This document shows, piece by piece, positions 7,936 to 18,616 of a stretch of 64,000 nt of DNA. The stretch's first letter is position 1. Each line of letters opens with the position of its first letter. The position numbers were made by a program, and so were the translations under genes. Source of the DNA: Weissella koreensis KCTC 3621 (lineage in GTDB: Bacteria; Bacillota; Bacilli; Lactobacillales; Lactobacillaceae); NCBI RefSeq assembly GCF_000277645.1, contig NZ_AKGG01000012.1, positions 152,388-216,387 on the forward strand, written 5' to 3'. The notes under the pieces are model-generated. The model was not told where the DNA came from, did no database searches, and saw nothing but the letters and a program-made list of their open reading frames with translations.

Positions 7936-9183
7936 TTAGTTGTTACCCCGGTTTTTCCAGTTAAAGAATGGTGGACGTTCTACTTCTTCGTCATCTACTG
8001 TGTCATTTGATGAAAAAGTATCAAATGATTGAGTCCCAGCATTAGGGTCAGTCATTTTTGTTGCATCCGCTGGATTTGAATTCATATTTTGATTCGTATC
8101 GTAAGCATTCCATCCATCAAAAGGATCATTAGTTTTGACATTATTATTGATAGAAGAATTACCATCTGTCGCTGCTGCAGTATTATTAGTATTTGCTTGA
8201 TTTAAATTTAATTCTGGCTTAGTTTGTGCTTCTCGATCGATTCCAGTTGCAACAACCGTCACAACAATTTCTTCACCCAAAGCTTCATCCAAAGTGGTAC
8301 CAAAGATAACATTGACATCATCCCCAGCAGCCTCTTTAATTGCATCAGCTGCTTGCTGAGCCGCAAACAATGGCATACTGTAGCTTCCCTTAACAGAGAG
8401 CAAGACGTCTGTTGCTCCATCGATCTTAGACTCTAATAAGGGTGACTTAATGGCAGCCTTAGTGGCATCGGTTGCTGCACTTTCTCCACTAGCTGAAGCA
8501 ATTCCCATGACAGCAGTTCCCTTATTCTCCATTACCGTTTTAACGTCAGCAAAGTCGACGTTGATTAGTCCTGGATTCGTGATCAATTGTGAAATTCCAC
8601 TAACTCCATTTACGAGGACAGAATCGGCCATTTTAAAGGCGTCAACCATTGTAGTATTTCGATCCAAAACTTGAAGAAGGTTGTTATTTGAAACAACGAT
8701 TAATGAATCAACATTTTTCTTTAGATTGGCAAGTCCTTCTGCTGCTGCTGTTCCACGCTTAGGGCCTTCAAAACTAAATGGTCGGGTTACAACCCCAACA
8801 GTCAAAGCACCTGCTTCTTTAGCAATACGGGCAATAATAGGGGCAGCCCCAGTTCCTGTACCACCTCCCATTCCAGCAGTAACGAAGACCATATCAGCAC
8901 CGTTTAAAGCTTCTGCAATTTCAGCTTCAGATTCAGATGCCGCATCGGCTCCAACTTCTGGTCGAGCACCAGCACCTAATCCTTTAGTCTCTTTTGATCC
9001 AATTTGGATTTTAATTTCCGCTGGTGAACTAGCGAGGGCTTGAGCGTCGGTATTGGCAACAATAAATTGCACACCACTAACACCACTGGCGACCATCTGA
9101 GCGATTGCGTTTCCACCACCACCACCAACACCAATTACTTTAATTGCTGCTCCTACCGGTTGATTTTCGATTTGCATTTCCAT
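7936..9183 (-). CDS. ftsZ: Cell division GTPase FtsZ
   Basis: A 415-residue tubulin homologue that forms the division ring. The GTP-binding loop [11 protein letters not shown] is present, along with [14 protein letters not shown] near the N-terminus and the synergy-loop region around NVDFADV. After residue ~320 comes a long Asn/Thr/Asp-rich linker and then the C-terminal peptide [13 protein letters not shown] ([12 protein letters not shown]) that contacts FtsA and SepF. The start at 9183 has GAGGA 8 nt upstream. It is 30 bp after ftsA. Confidence 0.99.
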   Translation of the reverse strand: MEMQIENQPVGAAIKVIGVGGGGGNAIAQMVASGVSGVQFIVANTDAQALASSPAEIKIQIGSKETKGLGAGARPEVGADAASESEAEIAEALNGADMVFVTAGMGGGTGTGAAPIIARIAKEAGALTVGVVTRPFSFEGPKRGTAAAEGLANLKKNVDSLIVVSNNNLLQVLDRNTTMVDAFKMADSVLVNGVSGISQLITNPGLINVDFADVKTVMENKGTAVMGIASASGESAATDATKAAIKSPLLESKIDGATDVLLSVKGSYSMPLFAAQQAADAIKEAAGDDVNVIFGTTLDEALGEEIVVTVVATGIDREAQTKPELNLNQANTNNTAAATDGNSSINNNVKTNDPFDGWNAYDTNQNMNSNPADATKMTDPNAGTQSFDTFSSNDTVDDEEVERPPFFNWKNRGNN

Positions 9184-9213
9184 TCGGATAATCCTCTTTC
9201 ATAAATTAATTCT

Positions 9214-10563
9214 TTAATTAAACAACTCACTAAACCAATTTTTTATTCTATCCATAATACCAGGTTTACTATCATTGTTTATTGAGTTATTTGGAATACT
9301 TGGTTGAATCAGTTGTTCTTCTTCTATAATCTGTTCATTTGGAACTCGAACAACATTTTTTTCATATTTCTTAGATTCATCATTTGTAGGCTCAACTGTA
9401 AATGGTAACCCTAGCATCGCCTGTTTTACAATTAAAGCAACTTTATTTTGTTGTGCTGCATAATTCACTAAAGCCCAAGCCCCAACGTATGCCGGATTCT
9501 GCAAACCAATTTCATGAGGCATAAATAATTTTGCATTAATCCCATATGCTGCTTGTAAAATATCTTGGGTGTATCGCAAGGAAGAACTCCCTCCTGACAC
9601 GATCATACCACCAGGTAATTGAAAGGCCGAAATAGTATCTAAACGTTCACCTAACTTAGTTACAATTTGTTGCATCCGAGCACCGATAATTTCACTTAAT
9701 TCTAATTCAGAAATTCGAATCGGCTTTTTACCAACTGGTTCAACAGTTAGTAAATGTGCCTCATTAGCATATTGTGGTGCCGACACTCCAGCATCTAGTT
9801 TAAGTTGTTCCGCATCTTGATTACTGATATTCAAGACCTGACTGATATCATTAGTAATATTAAATCCACCAGCCCCATAGGTTGAAATGAATTTAATTTG
9901 ATGATTTTGCACGATTGTGGCAGTCGTTTGACCTGCACCCAGATCCAGCAAAATTGTGCCAAATTCTTGTTCGGCATCTGTTGCAATGGTCTGGCTTGCA
10001 GCCAAGGGGGCCAAAACCAAATCTCGAAGATTTAGACCAGCCTTTTGAATTGCCGAGCGTAAGTTAGAAACCAATAGACGTGGACCAATATAGGCCGTGG
10101 CACTCAATGTTAAATGCGTTCCAACCATATCATTTGGATCAAGAACCCCACCTAAATCATCAACAGTGAATTCTTGAGCCGTTAAATCTAATACAGTTTG
10201 ATCATGTTCCAATGGGATATTAACGGCAGCTTTTGTTGCAGCTACTACATCTTGGTAAGAAATATGTTGTGAATCTTGTGTTGTTACTGTTCCACGCACC
10301 AACCTCATTTGAATTGAATTGGCGGGGATACTTGCAATAACTTCAGTAAATTCTTGATTTGTCTGTTTTTTAACTTGCGATAAAGCTGCTTTGATATCCT
10401 GCGCCGTAGCGTCTATATCAACAACAACTCCTCGTTTTACGCCGTGGGAAATTGACCTCCCGACCGCAATCACATTCACTTGTTGATCTCTAACATCAGA
10501 AACTAAAACCTTAACTGTACTAGTTCCTACATCAAGACCAACAATAACGCCGTGATTAGCCAT
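9214..10563 (-). CDS. ftsA: Cell division protein FtsA
   Basis: A 449-residue actin-like ATPase that tethers FtsZ to the membrane. The N-terminal phosphate-1 motif GLDVGTSTVKVLV, the phosphate-2 region LLDLGAGQTTATIV and the adenosine motif PGGMIVSGGSS are visible. The last 15 residues (GIMDRIKNWFSELFN) form the amphipathic membrane-binding helix expected for FtsA. It precedes ftsZ; a hairpin and a possible separate promoter lie upstream, between it and divIB. Confidence 0.98.
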   Translation of the reverse strand: MANHGVIVGLDVGTSTVKVLVSDVRDQQVNVIAVGRSISHGVKRGVVVDIDATAQDIKAALSQVKKQTNQEFTEVIASIPANSIQMRLVRGTVTTQDSQHISYQDVVAATKAAVNIPLEHDQTVLDLTAQEFTVDDLGGVLDPNDMVGTHLTLSATAYIGPRLLVSNLRSAIQKAGLNLRDLVLAPLAASQTIATDAEQEFGTILLDLGAGQTTATIVQNHQIKFISTYGAGGFNITNDISQVLNISNQDAEQLKLDAGVSAPQYANEAHLLTVEPVGKKPIRISELELSEIIGARMQQIVTKLGERLDTISAFQLPGGMIVSGGSSSLRYTQDILQAAYGINAKLFMPHEIGLQNPAYVGAWALVNYAAQQNKVALIVKQAMLGLPFTVEPTNDESKKYEKNVVRVPNEQIIEEEQLIQPSIPNNSINNDSKPGIMDRIKNWFSELFN

Positions 10564-10593
10564 TGCCGATCCTCCTCTACCGTCTATTTTTTT

Positions 10594-10696
10594 ATTATAT
10601 TATTTTCAGTTTTATACTTAAAATAATACCATACATAACTGGATAAATCCTATTAATTATACGCATCATTCATGTTTTTTCAAAACAAATGATGCG
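10594..10696 (-). promoter_or_regulatory. Hairpin and possible ftsA promoter between divIB and ftsA
   Basis: A stem CGCATCATT / AATGATGCG (10662-10696) with a second inner pairing GTTTT/AAAAC lies just after divIB but has no T tract on the minus strand, so termination is doubtful. Downstream, TATAAT (10594-10599) follows a weak -35 (TTTAAG) at 17 bp. Together this may give ftsA-ftsZ a transcription start of their own. Confidence 0.4.
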
Positions 10697-10703
10697 TTTT
10701 CAT

Positions 10704-11561
10704 TTAATATTGCTGAAAATAAGTTCCCACTTGGAAATTAAATGTTCCATTTTTATCGATCTGGGCAACCATACCTGGATAGTATTTTAATTTATTTTTA
10801 ATATCAGACGCTTTAATTAAAACCTTATTACCATCATCCATGATCAAAATAACTTTCTCATCATCTTCATGATCTGGGCTCCAGATTACTTCTGAAACAC
10901 TATTTTGCAATGCCTTAGAGATACCATTAAATTGCATCGCAACTCTTTTTATTGTTTTGTCATTTGGAAATTTCTCATAATTAGGGAGCCGTTGTGGTTT
11001 TTCGCCTACGGATTGAGCAGGGATAAATTTACCATCAGCTAAAATATAATAATTCTTATCTTTTTTGGTGACTAACCCCACCTTGGAATTCTCTTCAATT
11101 TTAATTTGAGCAACTTGCATGTTCAAATAACTAATTTTAACTTTTTTAATTTGTGAATTTTTTTCTGCACGCTGTATAAAATAATGCTGTTCACTGAGAA
11201 GTTGCCAGGCTGGTATTTTTTTATTAATACCACTTGCTGCTAAAACTTCTGCCTTAGTTAAGTCATGATTACCCGTGATTTCCACCTTTTGAAAACGCAT
11301 CAAAGGTGATAATAACAAGATTAAAAGCAACGAAATAATTGATAGTATCACGATCATATGTATGCTATTTCGTTCCATCGCATTAAATCGATTTAATATT
11401 CGAAATGATTGTGATTTTGAAATAGCCTTAGGTTTCGGAGCACGTTTAGCTGATTGTCCTATACTTCTCGAAAAAAACTTATTGATCCTATTCCACATTT
11501 TTTGATCTTGTAATTTATCTTCTTGATGCTTCGATTCATCATTTTTATTTTTTTCATTCAT
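10704..11561 (-). CDS. divIB: Cell division protein DivIB/FtsQ
   Basis: A 285-residue bitopic divisome protein. A basic cytoplasmic N-terminus (~65 residues) is followed by one membrane span (IHMIVILSIISLLLILLLSPL, about 70-90), a POTRA domain (KVEITGNHDLTKAEVLAASGI) and the extracytoplasmic beta domain ending near FNFQVGTYF. DivIB works with FtsL and DivIC to control septal synthesis. It sits between murG and ftsA, the usual place. Confidence 0.95.
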   Translation of the reverse strand: MNEKNKNDESKHQEDKLQDQKMWNRINKFFSRSIGQSAKRAPKPKAISKSQSFRILNRFNAMERNSIHMIVILSIISLLLILLLSPLMRFQKVEITGNHDLTKAEVLAASGINKKIPAWQLLSEQHYFIQRAEKNSQIKKVKISYLNMQVAQIKIEENSKVGLVTKKDKNYYILADGKFIPAQSVGEKPQRLPNYEKFPNDKTIKRVAMQFNGISKALQNSVSEVIWSPDHEDDEKVILIMDDGNKVLIKASDIKNKLKYYPGMVAQIDKNGTFNFQVGTYFQQY

Positions 11562-11588
11562 AAGTGCTCCTCCCCTCCTTTTTGATAT

Positions 11589-12683
11589 TTAGATAGCTGA
11601 CTTAATTAGAGTAATAAATTGATCAGCAGAATCTGTTACACCCAATTCTTTAGCATGCTGAGCCATTATTTTTCGTTGATCCTTATTTAACATTAATTGA
11701 TTAACTTTATTAACTAACGTCCCGCCTGTCAATTCATTTTCACGAATCATCAACGCTGCACCAGCATCAACCATACTTTGCGCATTTTTCGTTTGATGAT
11801 CATTTGTAACATACGGACTAGGAATTAGAATCATTGGTTTACCTAATGCTGTTTGTTCCGCCAAGCTTGTTGCTCCTGATCGCCCGATAACCAAATCAAC
11901 ACGAGGCATAAGATCTTGCATGTTTGCAATATACGGAACAATTTTAATATTATGCTTTACTGTTAGTTTTTCAGACATGATTTGATCTTGAACTTGTTGA
12001 AATCTATTCTTACCCGTAGCAAAAATAATTTGGTAATCTTGCTCATTAAATGCTGGTAATGCTTCGACCATAGCTTGATTTATTTTTGGTGCTCCTTGTG
12101 AACCACCGAAAACTAAAACAGTTGGTAAATCATTTGATAAATTAAGTTCATCAAAATTAAATTTAGAATTCAAACTACCAGTCACCACCTGCTGCGCTCG
12201 TGGATTACCAACTAATGTAGCTGTATCAAAGAATTGTTCTGCCGCTGGAAATGCGATTCCAACTTTGCTCACCTTGCGTTTTAAAAATTTATTTGTAACT
12301 CCAATAACTGAATTTTGTTCATGAATCACTGTCGGAATTTTTAATAACTGAGCTGCGTAAAGGACTGGTCCGGCTACATATCCACCTGTCCCCACAACAA
12401 CATCCGGTTGAAAGGCTTTTAGCAATTTTTTTGCTTTGGTTACAGCTTTTAAAAACAAGTAAACGGTTTTGAAATTATCCAATGAAAGACTACGCACAAA
12501 TCCTTGAATTTTAACTGATTCAAAAGAGATACCTGCTGCTGGAACAATTTCTTTTTCCAACCCCCGTTCACCACCAATATAAAGAAATTCGACGGATGAA
12601 TCCTGTTTCGACCATTCATCAATGGTCGCCAATGCTGGATAAATATGTCCGCCTGTTCCACCGCCTGAAAATACAACTTTCAT
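11589..12683 (-). CDS. murG: UDP-GlcNAc:lipid I N-acetylglucosaminyltransferase
   Basis: A 364-residue GT28 glycosyltransferase that turns lipid I into lipid II on the inner face of the membrane. The N-terminal GGGTGGHIYPALA motif, the VVGTGGYVAGP segment, the C-terminal LVFGGSQGAPKIN and the acceptor/nucleotide region VIGRSGATSLAE are all present. Its first base overlaps the last base of murD, a sign of translational coupling. Confidence 0.98.
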   Translation of the reverse strand: MKVVFSGGGTGGHIYPALATIDEWSKQDSSVEFLYIGGERGLEKEIVPAAGISFESVKIQGFVRSLSLDNFKTVYLFLKAVTKAKKLLKAFQPDVVVGTGGYVAGPVLYAAQLLKIPTVIHEQNSVIGVTNKFLKRKVSKVGIAFPAAEQFFDTATLVGNPRAQQVVTGSLNSKFNFDELNLSNDLPTVLVFGGSQGAPKINQAMVEALPAFNEQDYQIIFATGKNRFQQVQDQIMSEKLTVKHNIKIVPYIANMQDLMPRVDLVIGRSGATSLAEQTALGKPMILIPSPYVTNDHQTKNAQSMVDAGAALMIRENELTGGTLVNKVNQLMLNKDQRKIMAQHAKELGVTDSADQFITLIKSAI

Positions 12684-14035
12684 TAATTTTGCTCCTTTTG
12701 CGCAATGAATTCCTGCATCGATTCTACGAAAATATCACCGCGAATTTCAAAGTTGTCAAATTGATCCCACGAAGCTGCTGCTGGTGAAAATAAAATAATA
12801 TCGTCTTCATCACTAAACTCAAAAGCAGGTACAAAAGCATCTTTGACGCTCTCAGTTTCAACCACCGGAATGTCTAATTCAGACGCCAACTTTGTTAGTT
12901 TCGAACCTGTTTGACCAAATGTCACCATTGCTTTAACGTGCTCTTTTATATCTGGCAATAGCCGTGATAGATCGTCTCCTCGATCTAATCCACCAGCTAA
13001 TAATATAACCGGTTGAGTAAATCCAGAGAGGGCTTTTTGTGTGGCTTCAATATCAGTAGCCTTGGAATCATTATAAATTTTACGATTCTTATATTCACTA
13101 ACAAATTGCAAACGATGCTTAACTCCACTAAACTCATGTAACACTTTAGCAATAATCGAGGCTGGAACTTGATTTAAACGACCTATCGCTATCGCGGCCA
13201 GTGCGTTTTCTATATTATGATCACCTGGAACGCCTATCTGATCAGCAGCCATAATTTGTTCATCTTTAAAATAAAGCCAACCATCTTTCAAATACGAACC
13301 TGTTTGCGTTAGATTGTTCCGAGAAAATGGAATAATTTGAGCATGACTAGTCCGTGCAAGCGTCTGCCATTCATCATTATCCCAATTAATAATCAAATAA
13401 TCATCATTTGTTTGGTTGCTTGTAATCTTTCTTTTCGCTGATACATATGATTCACGTGTTTTATGCCAGTCCAAATGAGACGAAAATATATTGGTAATAA
13501 CGGCAAAATGCGGATGTATATTTGGGGTATCAGTCAGTTGAAAACTCGACAATTCAGTAACAATGACATCGTCTTTTGATGAATCTGGTGTCACTTCACT
13601 CACAGGGGTCCCAATATTTCCTGCAACCAAGGTGTGACCCTTAGCATTTGGCATTGCTCGCATCACGGCGGCAATCATCTCTGTCGTAGTCGTTTTACCA
13701 TTTGAGCCTGTGATAGCTATCCAATTACCTTTGATATATTTTTGAGCTTCTGCTACTTCAACTTCAGTCTTAATACCACGTTCTTGGGCTGCTTGTAAAA
13801 TCGGAATCGTATGAGGAATTCCTGGATTTTTAATAATTAAATCAATTTTATCCAACAATTCCACTCCTTGTTGCTGAGTGAATTTTATTCCCTGAGTTCT
13901 TAATTGTTGAATATGCGAATCTTCCAAATCCAAATTTGGATCTGAAACAAGTACATTTGCCCCTTCACGGTTTAATAATTTCGCTGCTGCAGCACCTGAA
14001 CGTGCAAATCCAATTATTAATACTTGCTTAGTCAT
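12683..14035 (-). CDS. murD: UDP-N-acetylmuramoyl-L-alanine:D-glutamate ligase
   Basis: A 450-residue Mur ligase that adds D-glutamate to UDP-MurNAc-L-Ala. The ATP-binding loop is GSNGKTTTTEM and the central domain shows SSFQL and the HRLQFV-YNDSKATD stretch typical of MurD. I use the ATG at 14035; a TTG one codon upstream is possible but needless, and AAGGGG lies at good spacing. It is followed by murG with a one-base overlap. Confidence 0.98.
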   Translation of the reverse strand: MTKQVLIIGFARSGAAAAKLLNREGANVLVSDPNLDLEDSHIQQLRTQGIKFTQQQGVELLDKIDLIIKNPGIPHTIPILQAAQERGIKTEVEVAEAQKYIKGNWIAITGSNGKTTTTEMIAAVMRAMPNAKGHTLVAGNIGTPVSEVTPDSSKDDVIVTELSSFQLTDTPNIHPHFAVITNIFSSHLDWHKTRESYVSAKRKITSNQTNDDYLIINWDNDEWQTLARTSHAQIIPFSRNNLTQTGSYLKDGWLYFKDEQIMAADQIGVPGDHNIENALAAIAIGRLNQVPASIIAKVLHEFSGVKHRLQFVSEYKNRKIYNDSKATDIEATQKALSGFTQPVILLAGGLDRGDDLSRLLPDIKEHVKAMVTFGQTGSKLTKLASELDIPVVETESVKDAFVPAFEFSDEDDIILFSPAAASWDQFDNFEIRGDIFVESMQEFIAQKEQN

Positions 14036-14080
14036 CAATCAACGCCCCTTTTCTTACTATTAAAATTACATTTTTATTCT

Positions 14081-15070
14081 TTATAACCAAATCACAAGAT
14101 ATAAAATTGCTGCTAGAAGACCAACTGCCCAAAATAATGTGTCAACTTGCCATTCATTCCAAGGATGCTTAGGATCCATTCGCCAACCACCTTTTTCAAA
14201 GGCGTGATGAATCGGTGCCATCAAAAAGACCCGCTTTTTGAAGAAATGATAAGTTCCAACTTGGATCATAACAGATAAAGTTTCTAGCATAAATACTAAT
14301 CCAATAATCAGCAATGACCATTCAATATTTAAAACTAAAGAATTCATTGCTAAACCAGCCCCCAAGGCCAAAGATCCAGTATCCCCCATGAAAATTTTAG
14401 CAGGATTTTGATTCCAAACGAAGAAGCCTAACAAAGCTCCAATTACTAAGGCATTTAATGCCACAACGTCATAATTTCCTTGTTTTAAAGCCACAATTAA
14501 GTAAGCACCATAAGCAATCACTGTTAATCCAGTTGCCAAACCATCTAATCCATCAGAAAAATTAACTGAATTAGACCATCCGACCAACCAAATAATCGTA
14601 AACAATCCAAAAATAACCACATTTTGAATATTAACAAAACCTAGGTGTAGGACAAAATCAAAGTTACCCAATAACAAAAGTGAAAAAGCAACTAACGCTG
14701 CTAAGATCTCAGCAAACAATTTTGGCAAAAATCGAAAACCTTCATCCCGTTTTTCAAATATTTTTACACTATCATCAAAACCACCAACTAAGGCATACAA
14801 TAAAATTGCTAACAAAATTGCCCAACTAGTAGGGTTCATTGATCCAAAGAAAATTTGCTTAATGACAAATAAAATTGTAATCGTCAAAATAAAACCTGCT
14901 CCACCCATTGTGGGTGTTCCTGCCTTAGCTTGATGATCAGGACCTTTTTCAGAATTTCGAATCACTAATTGTTGAAACTTTATTTTATTAAACCAATTCT
15001 TTAATAGATAAGTTCCTCCTAGGGAAACTAAAAAGGCAATTAAAAGCTCAGGTAACCACTTTTCGATCAT
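14081..15070 (-). CDS. mraY: Phospho-N-acetylmuramoyl-pentapeptide transferase
   Basis: A 329-residue polytopic enzyme that makes lipid I from UDP-MurNAc-pentapeptide and undecaprenyl phosphate. Visible signatures: KAGTPTMGGAGFI, the aspartate motif FDDSVKIF, NSVNFSDGLDGLATG, the FMGDTGSLALG loop and the C-terminal APIHHAFEKGGW. About ten hydrophobic spans fit the family. It lies between the transpeptidase gene and murD. Confidence 0.98.
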   Translation of the reverse strand: MIEKWLPELLIAFLVSLGGTYLLKNWFNKIKFQQLVIRNSEKGPDHQAKAGTPTMGGAGFILTITILFVIKQIFFGSMNPTSWAILLAILLYALVGGFDDSVKIFEKRDEGFRFLPKLFAEILAALVAFSLLLLGNFDFVLHLGFVNIQNVVIFGLFTIIWLVGWSNSVNFSDGLDGLATGLTVIAYGAYLIVALKQGNYDVVALNALVIGALLGFFVWNQNPAKIFMGDTGSLALGAGLAMNSLVLNIEWSLLIIGLVFMLETLSVMIQVGTYHFFKKRVFLMAPIHHAFEKGGWRMDPKHPWNEWQVDTLFWAVGLLAAILYLVIWL

Positions 15071-15118
15071 TATTCATACTCCTCCAAAATTATTATTATT
15101 AATTTTAACATTCTTTAA

Positions 15119-17248
15119 TCACGGGGTTTTAAATTTAACAGTAATTTCATGGATTCCGTCAGCAATTCTAGTATCGGGCAAAACCGACTGTTCTACTAAG
15201 AAGCCTTCACCACTTGAATTGATTTTAATATCCACTAATCGTCCCCAATTTTTAACATCTTTTTTAGACCAACCTTGCATATTAGGGACTTTAACGTTTC
15301 CTCCAGATACAATAAATACCCGTTGATTCAACAAGGTTTTCCCTCCACCTAATGGGTACTGATTTTTAACAACTTTACCATCACCAATCACTTCAGGTTT
15401 TAAATGGTTAGCTTCAATTTCAGATTTAGCTTTTTTCATTGACTCATTTTTAACAGCTGGAATTTTCGTCTGCTGCTTATCACTGATCACTGCTTTTTTA
15501 TCTGAAGTGTTCATTTGCAAAGCTTGTTCCATCGTTGAAACGAATACATTCGACATATCCTTGGAAATATTATCGGTATTAGATTGTGGTTCTTTAACAA
15601 CAATATACATCATGTAGCGTGGATTATCAGATGGAGCCATTCCCATCCAAGAATGTATTTCGTTAGTATTATCACCAGGTTGAGTATATCCAGCTGATGT
15701 TGAAATTTGAGCCGTTCCAGACTTACCAGTCGTTTTAACATTCGGAATTGCGTACATTGCACCTAATCCCTTAGGGTTATAAATAACATTTTCTAATTCT
15801 TTTCGAGTTGCTTTAGCCGTTGACTCTTTAATTGGCTTAGCCACTTTTGTTCGTTTTGCGCTATAGATAACTTTTTGTGTGTTAGGATCAACAATCTTAG
15901 AAATAATATTGGGCTTAATTTCCTCACCATTCCCAGCAATTGCTGAATAGGCTTGAATCATCTGAGCCGGCGTTACTTTAATTCCTTGACCAAATGCAGT
16001 ATTCGCCTGTTCAATTGGATAGCGAAAATTCATTGATCCTGATGTTTCGGAGCTAAACCCCATGTCAGTAGGTTTTAAGAATTGGAAACGATCCAAGTAC
16101 TTACCCCAAGTTTTAGAACCCATTTTTTGCTCAGTTAAAACCATTGCCACATTCGATGAAAGTGCAATTCCGTCAGTATATGAAATTCTTCCCCAACCAT
16201 CACCGTTGTTCCAATCCTTAACAACCTTGTCATCAACTTGAATTTTCCCAGAAGAATAAGTATTATCCCCATTCCAATTGTTTGTATCAATCGCTGAAGC
16301 TAAAGTAATTCCCTTTAAGACAGATCCTGGTTCATAAGGTTCCTGTACTAACAAATTTGACCAAAAATTACCAAAGCCAGATTTAGTCGTCGCGTTATAG
16401 GTCGGTCGTTGCGTCTCAGCAACAATATCACCCGTTTTAGTATCAACTATCGCTGCAAACGCCTGTTTTGGTTGCATATCGGCTTGCAATGCATTCATTT
16501 TATCTTCAAGAGTCGACTGAAGTTTAGTATTCAGAGTTGTGTATATGTCATAACCATTTTTAGCTTCCACATTTTTAGTTTTTTGACTAAGATTACCATT
16601 TTTAATATTATTAGCACTAACCCCAGACTGTTCTGTTAATTGTTTGTTCCACGAACCTTCTATTCCCGAAACCCCTTTAATCTTATTTGAACCAGACGAA
16701 CTGGCTTCACCAATTAAATCTGAAGCAAATTGTCCATTTGGATAAAGACGTGCCGGATGGGCTTCAAAAATCAATCCAGGAATATTTTTTTTCTTAATAG
16801 TACGATATTTTTCTTGAGAAATATTAACCCCATTACTTCCAAACTGAACTTGAAAATAATGATGTTTAATTCCATTTTTGATTATTTTTTTATAATATGA
16901 AGCATCGCCGCCTAATTCTTGCGCAAGCTCTTTTGAAACAGTGTTAACTTGGCTATTTTTTAAATATTTAGGCTGATCTTTTTGTAAGACAATAATAGCC
17001 GTGTAAACTGAAGAATTTTCGGCTAACACATTTCCAATTGAATCATAAATTTGTCCTCGTTTAACCGATTCTTGGTCTTGATTTTCATAAAGATTTTGGG
17101 CTCGTTGCTCCAAATTAACGTGATCAACTGAGTGAGTTACGGCAACACTAAAAAAACGGGAGCCAATATAGAAAATCACTCCTGTCAGAATACACAGCAT
17201 AAAAATAATTGCGCCATGTGATCGCTTCATGTTTCCTTTATTTAACAT
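15119..17248 (-). CDS. Penicillin-binding protein 2X-type transpeptidase with PASTA domains
   Basis: A 709-residue septal transpeptidase (PBP2X/FtsI group). One N-terminal membrane anchor (GAIIFMLCILTGVIFYIG) is followed by a dimerisation domain and the transpeptidase domain with S-V-L-K (EPGSVLKGITLAS), S-S-N (ALSSNVAMV) and K-S-G (TTGKSGTAQ) active-site motifs. Two PASTA domains close the protein (from about residue 595). The ATG at 17248 has GAGGA 6 nt upstream and is preferred to the start at 17275, which overlaps ftsL and has no good site. Confidence 0.95.
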   Translation of the reverse strand: MLNKGNMKRSHGAIIFMLCILTGVIFYIGSRFFSVAVTHSVDHVNLEQRAQNLYENQDQESVKRGQIYDSIGNVLAENSSVYTAIIVLQKDQPKYLKNSQVNTVSKELAQELGGDASYYKKIIKNGIKHHYFQVQFGSNGVNISQEKYRTIKKKNIPGLIFEAHPARLYPNGQFASDLIGEASSSGSNKIKGVSGIEGSWNKQLTEQSGVSANNIKNGNLSQKTKNVEAKNGYDIYTTLNTKLQSTLEDKMNALQADMQPKQAFAAIVDTKTGDIVAETQRPTYNATTKSGFGNFWSNLLVQEPYEPGSVLKGITLASAIDTNNWNGDNTYSSGKIQVDDKVVKDWNNGDGWGRISYTDGIALSSNVAMVLTEQKMGSKTWGKYLDRFQFLKPTDMGFSSETSGSMNFRYPIEQANTAFGQGIKVTPAQMIQAYSAIAGNGEEIKPNIISKIVDPNTQKVIYSAKRTKVAKPIKESTAKATRKELENVIYNPKGLGAMYAIPNVKTTGKSGTAQISTSAGYTQPGDNTNEIHSWMGMAPSDNPRYMMYIVVKEPQSNTDNISKDMSNVFVSTMEQALQMNTSDKKAVISDKQQTKIPAVKNESMKKAKSEIEANHLKPEVIGDGKVVKNQYPLGGGKTLLNQRVFIVSGGNVKVPNMQGWSKKDVKNWGRLVDIKINSSGEGFLVEQSVLPDTRIADGIHEITVKFKTP

Positions 17249-17264
17249 CCGTTTTCCTCTGTTG

Positions 17265-17624
17265 TTATTTAACATTCTTAATATTACTATTCTCTAACGA
17301 CATTCCCGCCTTCTGTGCGACTTCATTGAGTCGTTGTTGTGTCGTTAAATTACTAATTTGTTCCTTAGTATCATTATTTTTATTTCTAACATTGTCTAGT
17401 TGCGTAGAGTTAGCTTGAGCAACCTCATTTAGAATCGTAGCTCGGTTAGAAATCCAGACGCTGGCTACTCCAAAACACATCGTAATGAGAATCGCACAAA
17501 TAATATGTTTTATTTCATTACGCCAAGGCGTTTTAGCATATCGAACCCGTTGTGCTGGCATTTTCTTTGGCCGTTGCTTTGGATTTGGTTGTTGCGGTTG
17601 CCATTGTTGCGCATTTTGGGCCAT
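17265..17624 (-). CDS. ftsL: Cell division protein FtsL
   Basis: A 119-residue bitopic protein with a basic, Gln/Pro-rich cytoplasmic part, one membrane span (HIICAILITMCFGVASVWIS, about residues 40-60) and a short leucine-zipper-like coiled coil (residues ~65-105). Sequence alone is weakly conserved in this family; the size, topology and place between rsmH and the transpeptidase gene decide the call. Confidence 0.9.
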   Translation of the reverse strand: MAQNAQQWQPQQPNPKQRPKKMPAQRVRYAKTPWRNEIKHIICAILITMCFGVASVWISNRATILNEVAQANSTQLDNVRNKNNDTKEQISNLTTQQRLNEVAQKAGMSLENSNIKNVK

Positions 17625-17648
17625 AGTCTCATTCCTTTCATACCCGAT

Positions 17649-18593
17649 TTAGCGAATTCTTTCAATTATTCTTAATTTAGCCGAATGTGCTCGACGGTTT
17701 TCTTCTAATTCATGTTCATTAGCATAAATTGGCTTGCGATTGACTAATTTAAAATCGGGCTGCATCTCATCTGGTATTACTGGTAGTCCCGATGGTAAAT
17801 CTGGCAACTGTGTTTTTTCTTTAAACATCGTTTTAACCAAACGATCTTCTAAACTATGAAAAGTAATCACTGCAATCCGGCCATTAACGTTTAACATATC
17901 TAATGCTTGTTGGAGTGATTCTTCAACTGCCCCTAATTCATCGTTTACGGCAATTCGAATTGCTTGAAATGATTTTTTGGCAGGATGACCACCTGTTCGC
18001 CGAGCTCCCATAGGAATTGCTGACTTAATAATATCAACCAATTCAAACGTGGTTTCTATTGGTTGTTCCATACGAGCCCGTTCAATAGCACGGGCAATTC
18101 TTTTAGCAAATTTTTCTTCACCATAACGTGATAGAATTCGCATCAAATCATTGAAAGACCATTCATTAACTACTGTTCGAGCATTCAAAGTTTGCTTCTG
18201 ATTCATTCGCATATCTAACGGTGCATCATAATTGTACGAAAACCCACGTTGACCATCATCAAATTGAGGCGATGAGACACCCAAATCATAAACAATTCCA
18301 TCAATGCTTTGTACACCAACCTCATTTAAAGCTGTCATTAGATTTCTAAAATTATTTTGAATTAAAGAAACTTTATTTGTTTCAATTTCATTTTTTAAAT
18401 GTTCTTGATTATAATCAATTGCCGTTTGATCTTGATCAAATGACCATAATTTTCCAGTCGTTAACTCACTGGCTAAAAGCTTAGAATGTCCACCTCCGCC
18501 TAAAGTTGCATCAACATAGGTACCTGTTGGCTGAACTGCCAGATTTTCAATTGCCTCGTCTAAAAGGACCGTGATATGTTTAAATTCCGTCAT
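17649..18593 (-). CDS. rsmH: 16S rRNA (cytosine-1402-N4)-methyltransferase
   Basis: A 314-residue SAM-dependent enzyme (also called MraW) that methylates C1402 in the ribosomal P site. Visible: [13 protein letters not shown], the SAM motif [28 protein letters not shown], and the C-terminal [12 protein letters not shown] with R-R-AHSAKLR. The ATG at 18593 is preceded by AAGGG at 7-8 nt, which is better than the in-frame ATG at 18608. It follows mraZ by 23 bp. Confidence 0.97.
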   Translation of the reverse strand: MTEFKHITVLLDEAIENLAVQPTGTYVDATLGGGGHSKLLASELTTGKLWSFDQDQTAIDYNQEHLKNEIETNKVSLIQNNFRNLMTALNEVGVQSIDGIVYDLGVSSPQFDDGQRGFSYNYDAPLDMRMNQKQTLNARTVVNEWSFNDLMRILSRYGEEKFAKRIARAIERARMEQPIETTFELVDIIKSAIPMGARRTGGHPAKKSFQAIRIAVNDELGAVEESLQQALDMLNVNGRIAVITFHSLEDRLVKTMFKEKTQLPDLPSGLPVIPDEMQPDFKLVNRKPIYANEHELEENRRAHSAKLRIIERIR

Positions 18594-18616
18594 ACTATTT
18601 CCCTTCATCCATTCAG

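Noticed and set aside
8681..9043. Long plus-strand open frame opposite ftsZ
   Set aside because: It mirrors the Gly/Ala-rich part of ftsZ, has no ribosome-binding site and no recognisable domain.
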